A stretch of 60,391 nucleotides of DNA from Pseudomonadota bacterium (GTDB lineage Bacteria; Pseudomonadota; Gammaproteobacteria; Xanthomonadales; Xanthomonadaceae): NCBI GenBank assembly GCA_023399815.1, contig JAEWOJ010000141.1, positions 1 to 60,391 on the forward strand, given 5' to 3'. This document shows positions 54,912 to 60,391 of the stretch, piece by piece; position 1 is the first letter of the stretch; each line of letters begins with the position of its first letter. The notes below the pieces were generated by a model. That model saw nothing but the letters and a program-made list of their open reading frames with translations. It had not been told where the DNA came from and searched no databases. The translations under genes and the position numbers were made by a program.

Positions 54912-55688
54912 TCAGCTGGCGAAGGTGTCCCACGCCATGCGCGCGATCAGCACCACCACCAGCGCCAGGAACAGCTTGCGGATCAACGGCGTGCCGCCGC
55001 GCAGCGCCAGCCGCGTGCCGGTCACCGAGCCGGCGACGTTGGCCACGGCCATCGGCACCGCGAAGGCCAGCAGCACGTTGCCGCTGGGCACGAAGAACGA
55101 CAGCGCTGCGACGTTGGTGGCCAGGTTCACCACTTTCGAGGCGGCCGAGGCGCGCAGGAAATCCAGGCCGAAGAAGCGGATGAACAGGAAGATCAGGAAG
55201 CTGCCCGTGCCCGGCCCGAAGAAGCCGTCGTAGAAGCCGATCACAGCGCCCATCGCCAGCGCGATGGCCAGCTCGCGGCGGCCGACGGCGCGGGGGCGGT
55301 GCAGGGCGCCGAAATCCTTCTTCGCCAGCGTATAGCCGAGCATCACGATCAGCAGCGCCAGCACCAGCGGCCGCACCGCCTGCTTGGACAGCAGGCTCAC
55401 CGCGGTGGCGCCGAGGAACGCGAACACGAAGGCCGTCGCCGCGGCCAGCAGCACCGGCCGCCACGGGAAGCGCACCGAGCGCGCATAGCGCCACGCCGCC
55501 GCGCCGGTGCCGAACATCGAGCTGAACTTGTTGGTGCCCAGCAGGGCGGCCGGCGTGTGCTGCGGCAGGGTGGTGAACAGGCCCGGCAGCTGGATCAGGC
55601 CGCCGCCGCCGACCGCGGCATCCACCAGCCCGGCGACGAAGGCGATGACCAGCAGCCAGGGCAGTTCGGCGGGCAGGAGTTCCAGCAT
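54912..55688 (-). CDS. TSUP family permease (TauE/SafE)
   Basis: This 258-residue membrane protein has eight or so helices and the duplicated TSUP motif: FVAGLVDAAVGGGGLIQLP and GFYDGFFGPGTGSFLIF. TSUP proteins export or import sulphur-containing anions such as sulphite, sulphoacetate or thiosulphate. No sulphur gene is next to it. The start is the ATG at 55688 (MLELLPAELPW). Confidence 0.9.
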   Translation of the reverse strand: MLELLPAELPWLLVIAFVAGLVDAAVGGGGLIQLPGLFTTLPQHTPAALLGTNKFSSMFGTGAAAWRYARSVRFPWRPVLLAAATAFVFAFLGATAVSLLSKQAVRPLVLALLIVMLGYTLAKKDFGALHRPRAVGRRELAIALAMGAVIGFYDGFFGPGTGSFLIFLFIRFFGLDFLRASAASKVVNLATNVAALSFFVPSGNVLLAFAVPMAVANVAGSVTGTRLALRGGTPLIRKLFLALVVVLIARMAWDTFAS

Positions 55689-55769
55689 GGTCGGGCCTGA
55701 ACAGGGGGCGCGACAGCATACGCCCGCGCCGGCTGGTGGCGACGGTGGCGCGGATGGGAAAATGCGCGC

Positions 55770-56165
55770 ATGCAGATCGCCCCAACGCTCCCCTGTCCCT
55801 GCGGCTCCGGCCACGCCTATGGCCATTGCTGCGCGCGCTGGCACGCAGGTGCCGCCGCGCCCGATGCCGAGGCGCTGATGCGTTCGCGCTACAGCGCCTA
55901 CGTGGCCGGCGATGCCGCCTACCTGCTGGCGACCTGGCATCCCGGCACCCGGCCGGAAACGCTGTCGCTGGACGATCCGCCCGGCCAGCGCACGCAGTGG
56001 CTGGGCCTGGAGGTGAAACGCCACCAGGTCACCGGCGAGGACACGGCCGAAGTGCGGTTCGTCGCCCGCTACCGCATCGGCGGCGGCAGCGCCGTGCGCA
56101 TGCAGGAGCACAGCCGCTTCGTGCGCGAGGACGGCCGCTGGTACTACCTCGACGCGCTGGACTGA
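55770..56165 (+). CDS. YchJ family protein with SEC-C motif
   Basis: The 131-residue protein starts LPCPCGSGHAYGHCCARWH, the SEC-C zinc-binding signature CxCGSG...HCC, and continues with LMRSRYSAYVAGDAAYLLATWHP, the conserved YchJ core with NTF2-like fold. Function is not established. It is divergent from the TSUP gene and followed by a decayed gene fragment. Confidence 0.9.
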   Translation: MQIAPTLPCPCGSGHAYGHCCARWHAGAAAPDAEALMRSRYSAYVAGDAAYLLATWHPGTRPETLSLDDPPGQRTQWLGLEVKRHQVTGEDTAEVRFVARYRIGGGSAVRMQEHSRFVREDGRWYYLDALD

Positions 56166-56194
56166 GCGCCGCGCGGCGTCCATGGCGTCGCGCT

Positions 56195-56402
56195 AACCGG
56201 GCGCTGGCGCAGGTGCTGGAATACCGCGCGCAGGCGATACCCGTGGCCGGGCGCGCGTTCGGGTTCGGGCGCGGCGCAGCCCATGCAGGTGGAATACAGC
56301 CACAAGTACGACGACGCGTGGTCCGCGGCGCTGGCGGCCGCGGCCGGCCTGCGGGCATGCGATGCGCGGGAGACGGACGGGCGCATGTTCGGTCCGCGGT
56401 AG
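56195..56402 (+). pseudogene. Decayed 3' fragment resembling an EgtD-type histidine methyltransferase
   Basis: Two plus-strand frames together resemble the C-terminal part of EgtD (Methyltransf_33). The first reads LEYRAQAIPVAGRAFGFGRG and the second reads VEYSHKYDDAWSAALAAAAG, then LRACDARETDGRMFGPR and stop. Known family members have a segment like IHTEnSyKY, then a hydrophobic helix and a TD..R.F ending. The two pieces are joined by a frameshift near 56280, and the rest of the gene is missing. It is therefore a remnant of a lost gene. Confidence 0.5.
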
Positions 56403-56489
56403 CGGCAGCCCGCCTGAAACCCCACGGCGGATGCGGCGCCTCTTATCATCGGCTTTCGTTCAATGGTGTGCGCCGCTGGGAGCCGTTGC

Positions 56490-58649
56490 ATGAAATCGAC
56501 CAGGACGTTGCCGGCACTGGGCCTGGCCTGCGCGCTCGCCGCAGTGGCGCCGGCGCACGCCGCCATCGCCGATTTCGGCCGCTGCGGCATCGACCTGCGC
56601 GACGCCGCCGTCGCCCAGGGCATGGCCGGCGCGCGCATCGATGGCCTGTTCGCCACCATCGCACCGGACATGAGCGTGCTGCCGCTGCTCGATGCCCAGC
56701 CCGAGTTCACCACGCCGATCTGGGATTACCTCGCCGCGCTGGTGGACGCGCAGCGCGTGGCCGATGGCCGCGCCATGCTGGCCACGCATCGCGACCTGCT
56801 CGACCGCATCGCCGTCCAATACGGCGTCGATCCGGTCACCGTGGTCGCGGTATGGGGCGTGGAGAGCGACTACGGCCGCATCGCCGGCAAGCGCCCCCTG
56901 CTGCAGTCGCTGGCCACCCTGTCCTGCAACGGCCGCCGCCAGCCGTTCTTCCGCAGCGAACTGCTGGCCCTGCTCAAGCTGATAGACAGCGGCGATCTCG
57001 CCGCCGATGGCCTGGCCGGTTCCTGGGCCGGCGCCTTCGGCCAGACCCAGTTCATGCCGTCCACCTATGCGCGCATCGCGGTCGATGGCGACGGCGATGG
57101 CCGCCGCGACCTGGTCGCCAGCATCCCTGATGCGCTGGCCTCCACTGCCAACTACCTCAAGCAGTCGGGCTGGCGCAGCGGCCAGCCGTGGGGCGTGGAG
57201 GTGCGCATTCCCGCCGGTTTCGACGCCACCCAGGCCGGGCGCGGCAAGCGCAGGCCGCTGGCGGCATGGCACGCGCTGGGCGTCGCCCTGCCCGACGGCA
57301 GCGCGCTGCAGGCCGCGGCGATGGCCGACGACAGCCCCGCCGCGCTGCTGCTGCCGGCCGGAAGCAAGGGCCCGGCCCTGCTGGTGTTCCGCAACTACGA
57401 CGCGATCTATTCCTACAACGCGGCCGAGAGCTACGCGCTGGCCATCGCGACCCTGGCTGATCGCCTGCGCGGCGGCGCCGGCTTGGTGGCCGCCTGGCCC
57501 ACCGACGATCCCGGCCTGGGACGTGGCGAACGGCGCGAGCTGCAGTCGCTGCTGCTCGCGCGCGGCCACGCCATCGGCGCCGCCGACGGCATGGTCGGCG
57601 ATGCCACCCGCCGCGCCATCCGCATCGAACAGCAGCGGTTGGGCTGGCCGGCCGCCGACGGCCGCCCCGGTACCCGCATCCTGCAGGCCCTGCGCGATGC
57701 AGGGCCCGCGCTGCCGACCGTGTTCCGGCTGCCCACCGACCATTCGCAGTTCGTCCAGTCACCGATCGTACGGAGCAAGGTTTCGATGAAGGATATGCAG
57801 GGCCTGGATACAGGCGATTTCGACGGCTTCACCGCCTGGAAGGTGGAGACGCCCTTCTCCACCGCGGCCATCAGTGTGTTCGGCGGCCAGCTGCTGTCGT
57901 TCGTGCCCAGGGACGGCCGCGACGTGATGTGGCTTTCGCCCGCCGCCAAGCAGCCACCCACGCCGATCCGCGGCGGCAGCCCGGTGTGCTGGCCGTACTT
58001 CGCCAGGCAGGGGCAGGGCAACGACGTGCCGTCGCACGGCTTCGTGCGCACCGTGCCGTGGGAACTGCGCGACGCGCAGCGCGAGGCCGACGGCACCATG
58101 GTACTGACGCTGGCGCCGCCGGCGCTGGAAGGCCTGTCGCTGCGCCTGACCATGAAGCTGCGCATCGGCCGCACGCTGGAACAGGAACTGCTCACCGAGA
58201 ACACCGGCAGCCAGCCGGTCGGATTCACCCAGGCGCTGCACAACTACTTCAACGTCAGCGACGCGCTGAAGGTCGACGTGACCGGGCTGGACGGCCTGAC
58301 CTACCTGGACAAGCTCGACGGCGGCAACGCCCACGTCCAGCAGGGCGACTGGAACCTGCGCGATCCGCGCGACCCCGGCCGCAGCGACCGCATCTACACC
58401 CAGGCGCGCGGCCACTACGTGCTGCGCGACCCCGGCTTCGGCCGCAGCATCGACATCACCACCGCCGGCAGCCGCACCGCCGTCGTCTGGAATGCCGGCG
58501 AAGCGGCCGCCGCGAAGATGGACGACATCGGTGCCGGCTGGCGCAACTACGTCTGCGTCGAAGCCGGGAACGTCGGCCCCGACGTGATCGAGCTGGCGCC
58601 GGGCGGCCGCCATGTCCTGAAGCAGGTATTCGAGGTCAAGCCGCTGTAA
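56490..58649 (+). CDS. MltB-type lytic transglycosylase fused to YeaD-type sugar epimerase
   Basis: One open frame of 719 codons encodes two enzymes. Residues 1-28 form a signal peptide (LACALAAVAPAHA|AIA). Residues to about 330 are a membrane-bound-lytic-transglycosylase B domain with the catalytic glutamate in VWGVESDYG and AGAFGQTQFMPSTY. A peptidoglycan-binding repeat follows (ELQSLLLARGHAIGAADGMV). From about residue 433 (MKDMQGLDTGDFDGFTAWKV), an aldose 1-epimerase-like domain of the D-hexose-6-phosphate mutarotase (YeaD) type runs to the end (GGSPVCWPYFARQG, HGFVRTVPWEL, FTQALHNYFNV). The first is periplasmic and the second normally cytoplasmic, so fusion is unexpected. GGGAG upstream fixes the ATG at 56490. 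Confidence 0.8.
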   Translation: MKSTRTLPALGLACALAAVAPAHAAIADFGRCGIDLRDAAVAQGMAGARIDGLFATIAPDMSVLPLLDAQPEFTTPIWDYLAALVDAQRVADGRAMLATHRDLLDRIAVQYGVDPVTVVAVWGVESDYGRIAGKRPLLQSLATLSCNGRRQPFFRSELLALLKLIDSGDLAADGLAGSWAGAFGQTQFMPSTYARIAVDGDGDGRRDLVASIPDALASTANYLKQSGWRSGQPWGVEVRIPAGFDATQAGRGKRRPLAAWHALGVALPDGSALQAAAMADDSPAALLLPAGSKGPALLVFRNYDAIYSYNAAESYALAIATLADRLRGGAGLVAAWPTDDPGLGRGERRELQSLLLARGHAIGAADGMVGDATRRAIRIEQQRLGWPAADGRPGTRILQALRDAGPALPTVFRLPTDHSQFVQSPIVRSKVSMKDMQGLDTGDFDGFTAWKVETPFSTAAISVFGGQLLSFVPRDGRDVMWLSPAAKQPPTPIRGGSPVCWPYFARQGQGNDVPSHGFVRTVPWELRDAQREADGTMVLTLAPPALEGLSLRLTMKLRIGRTLEQELLTENTGSQPVGFTQALHNYFNVSDALKVDVTGLDGLTYLDKLDGGNAHVQQGDWNLRDPRDPGRSDRIYTQARGHYVLRDPGFGRSIDITTAGSRTAVVWNAGEAAAAKMDDIGAGWRNYVCVEAGNVGPDVIELAPGGRHVLKQVFEVKPL
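57786..58649 (+). other. Possible internal start for the YeaD-type epimerase
   Basis: ATG at 57786 is preceded by ACGGAGCAAGG (about 6-16 bases upstream) and starts exactly where homology to cytoplasmic epimerases begins. If used, the epimerase would also be made as a separate 287-residue cytoplasmic protein, and the fused frame could result from loss of the transglycosylase stop codon. Confidence 0.5.
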
Positions 58650-58679
58650 CTTCCTTGCTCTCGCAGGTGCCCTTGAAGA

Positions 58680-58795
58680 GCCCCTCTCCCCTTGGGGCGA
58701 GAAGGCGCGGCCTGCGCGCCGCTGGCGCGCGTGCGGTGGAGCGCCCACGCCCCTGGCGTGGGCTGGGGCGCGAAGCGGGGTTGGGGTGAGGGCAG
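58680..58795. repeat. Intergenic repeat family D, copy 2
   Basis: This copy shares GCGCGCGTGCGGTGGAGCGC, GCGTGGGCTGGGGCGCGAAG and GGTTGGGGTGAGGG with copy 1 at 53163-53290. It lies between the fusion gene and the convergent BenE-type gene, as expected of a mobile intergenic element or terminator-like repeat. Confidence 0.75.
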
Positions 58796-58819
58796 GTTCC
58801 CCGACCACGGGCAGAACCA

Positions 58820-60001
58820 TCACCGCCGCCGCAACACCAGCAACGTCACCCCACCCGCCAGCAACCCCCAGAACGCCGAACCGATCCCCGCCAGCGACAA
58901 CCCCGAGGCCGTCACCAGGAACGTCACCAGCGCCGGCTCGCGTTCGCCTTCCTCCTTCAGCGCCACCGCCAGGCTGTTGCCGATCGTGCCGAACAACGCG
59001 ATGCCGGCCAGCGCGGCGACCAGTTCCTTCGGAAACGCCGCGAACACCGCCGCCACCGTCGCCCCGAACAGCCCGATCACGATATAGAACGCGCCCGCGC
59101 TCACCGCCGCCGGATAGCGCCGCGCCGGGTCCTCGTGCACGTCGCGGCCCATGCAGATCGCCGCGGTGATCGCCGCCAGGTTCAGCGCATAGCCGCCGAA
59201 CGGCGCCAGCACCGTGTTGATCGCGCCGATCCAGCCCACCACCGGCGATATCGGCGCGTCGTAGCCCGATGCTTTCAGCACCGCCACGCCCGGAACGTTC
59301 TGCGAGGCCATGGTCACGATGAACAGCGGCAGCGCGATGCCGAACACCGCCGTCCACGACAGCGTCGGCAAGGTGAACACCGGTCGCGCCAGCTGCAACC
59401 GCACCTGTTCGATGTGCATCAGTCCCTGGCTGCCGGCGACCGTCGCACCCACCAGCAGGGTCGCGATCACCGCATAGCGCGGGAACAGGCGCCGCCCGAC
59501 CAGATAGGTGGCGAACATCGCCAGGACCAGCAGCGGCTGCGTACCCACCGAGACGAACACGTCCAGCCCGAAGCGCAGCAGCACCCCGGCCAGCATGCCC
59601 GAGGCCAGCGATACCGGAATGCGCCGCATCGCCTTCTCGAACACGCCGGAAAACCCGGCCAGCGTGCCCATCAGCGCCGCCAGCACGAAGGCGCCGATCG
59701 CATCGGACAACGGCAGCGCCGTGGCGCCGACCACCAGCATCGCCGCACCGGGCGTGGACCATGCCGTCACCACCGGCATCCGGTAGCGCAGCGACAGGCC
59801 GATGCAGGTCACGCCCATGCCGATGCCCAGCGCCCACATCCAGGAAGCGATCTCCGCTTGTCCGGCGCCCACCGCCTGTGCCGCCTGGAACACGATCACC
59901 GCCGAACTGGCGAACCCCACCAGCACCGTGATGAAGCCGGCGACGATGGCCGGCAGGGAAAGATCATGGAAGAACGAGCGCGGTGCGGGATCGGCCATCA
60001 T
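58820..60001 (-). CDS. BenE family benzoate/H+ symporter-like transporter
   Basis: The 393-residue protein has about 12 helices and the BenE family segments: PAIVAGFITVLVGFASSAVIV, MPVVTAWSTPGAAMLV, GLMHIEQVRLQLARPVFT and LNLAAITAAICMGRDVHEDP. Members import benzoate or related aromatic acids with protons. No aromatic degradation gene is nearby. ATG 60001 and ATG 59998 are adjacent candidates for the start, with little to choose between them. Confidence 0.9.
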   Translation of the reverse strand: MMADPAPRSFFHDLSLPAIVAGFITVLVGFASSAVIVFQAAQAVGAGQAEIASWMWALGIGMGVTCIGLSLRYRMPVVTAWSTPGAAMLVVGATALPLSDAIGAFVLAALMGTLAGFSGVFEKAMRRIPVSLASGMLAGVLLRFGLDVFVSVGTQPLLVLAMFATYLVGRRLFPRYAVIATLLVGATVAGSQGLMHIEQVRLQLARPVFTLPTLSWTAVFGIALPLFIVTMASQNVPGVAVLKASGYDAPISPVVGWIGAINTVLAPFGGYALNLAAITAAICMGRDVHEDPARRYPAAVSAGAFYIVIGLFGATVAAVFAAFPKELVAALAGIALFGTIGNSLAVALKEEGEREPALVTFLVTASGLSLAGIGSAFWGLLAGGVTLLVLRRR

Positions 60002-60176
60002 GCAGTCGGAGACAGACAGGAAGCCTGCATTGTGGCCCAGCGGCATCGCCGGCCACTCTGTGCCAATCACTCTCTATGCTTGTATGGAGCGCAAGGCGAC
60101 GCCTCGCCGCGGCTTTCCCGGCAAGCGCCAGTCGGCATTGCCGGCCCTGTGCCTTGCCGATCCTGGCGTCAGCGCA

Positions 60177-60203
60177 ACTTTTTGCTGTCCCGCCGCAAAA
60201 AGT
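60177..60203. repeat. Nine-base inverted repeat upstream of stable-RNA-like promoters
   Basis: ACTTTTTGC (60177-60185) and GCAAAAAGT (60195-60203) are perfect inverted copies with nine bases between. It could be an operator or a hairpin in the upstream region of the promoters at 60206 and 60312. Confidence 0.45.
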
Positions 60204-60205
60204 GA

Positions 60206-60233
60206 TTGCACATTTCACAAAGATGTCTAGAAT
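60206..60233 (+). promoter_or_regulatory. Sigma70-like promoter P1 at the right edge
   Basis: TTGCAC (60206-60211) and TAGAAT (60228-60233) are 16 bases apart, followed by a GC-rich stretch. It points away from the BenE-type gene toward the window end. Confidence 0.55.
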
Positions 60234-60311
60234 TCGCTCCCTCGCTTCACGGCGCCGGCCACTTCGGTGACAGGGTCCACGAAGCGGCGGCAGGATCCTC
60301 GGAAGAGGGTA

Positions 60312-60339
60312 TTGACGGCAACGAAAAGCCTGTCATAAT
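60312..60339 (+). promoter_or_regulatory. Sigma70-like promoter P2 at the right edge, candidate rRNA promoter
   Basis: TTGACG (60312-60317) and CATAAT (60334-60339) are 16 bases apart and followed by a GC-rich discriminator (AGGCGGCTCGCTTCGACG), as in promoters under stringent control. With P1 about 105 bases upstream, this resembles the tandem promoters of an rRNA operon, whose genes would lie beyond the window. No gene is seen in the last 52 bases. Confidence 0.5.
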
Positions 60340-60391
60340 AGGCGGCTCGCTTCGACGAAAGGTTCTCTGGGACTGGGATTGAAGCAGCGGA

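Overview
The window looks like a chromosomal segment of a high-GC gammaproteobacterium of the family Xanthomonadaceae (Xanthomonas, Stenotrophomonas, Pseudoxanthomonas or a relative). The reasons are the replication-origin gene order mnmE-yidC-rnpA-rpmH / dnaA-dnaN-recF-gyrB, the xanthomonad-type tonB-exbB-exbD-exbD-pdxJ block, the oversized TonB-dependent receptors, and strongly GC-biased third codon positions that leave long antisense frames open. Genus-level placement is inference.

Layout. 0-4 kb: rhomboid protease, secreted glycerophosphodiesterase and an ABC-F ATPase. 4-10.8 kb (minus strand): mnmE, an unusual lipoprotein joining a NodB deacetylase, a caspase-like domain and TPRs, then yidC, rnpA and rpmH. 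10.8-18.1 kb (plus): dnaA, dnaN, recF, gyrB, with DnaA-box/AT-rich intergenic regions on both sides of dnaN and four parS-like 16-mers between 13.77 and 15.47 kb, two of them inside recF. 18.1-25.4 kb: CPBP and M48 proteases, a TPR protein, the TonB energising system with a third, truncated ExbD paralogue, then pdxJ and a small membrane protein. 25.4-33 kb: cardiolipin synthase, radical SAM protein, fructose-1,6-bisphosphatase, aspartate/aromatic aminotransferase and a TonB-dependent receptor.

33.3-52.4 kb is an uptake and catabolism locus for an uronic-acid-containing glycan. It contains KDPG aldolase and KDG kinase, a 916-residue TonB receptor, a 1268-residue secreted LamG protein of unknown activity, a cupin, two secreted esterases, a hydratase-family enzyme, a complete TRAP transporter, a LacI-type regulator, KduD, and an RpiB/LacA-family isomerase best explained as a DhuI-type 4-deoxy-5-ketouronate isomerase. 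Four copies of a motif with core ATGACACCG (or its complement) lie in front of the locus's transcription units and are the likely operator of the LacI protein. The inferred route is: outer-membrane import by the TonB receptor, de-esterification and cleavage in the periplasm, TRAP import, isomerisation and reduction to KDG, phosphorylation, and aldol cleavage to pyruvate and glyceraldehyde 3-phosphate.

52.5-60.4 kb: folE, a MAPEG protein, a 47-codon membrane protein, an SDR, a TSUP permease, a YchJ-type protein, a decayed egtD-like fragment, an in-frame fusion of an MltB-type lytic transglycosylase with a YeaD-type epimerase, a BenE-type transporter, and at the right edge two tandem sigma70-like promoters that resemble the upstream region of a stable-RNA operon. 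Several families of intergenic inverted repeats are scattered through the window. No CRISPR array, tRNA, rRNA gene, prophage or intact insertion sequence was seen.
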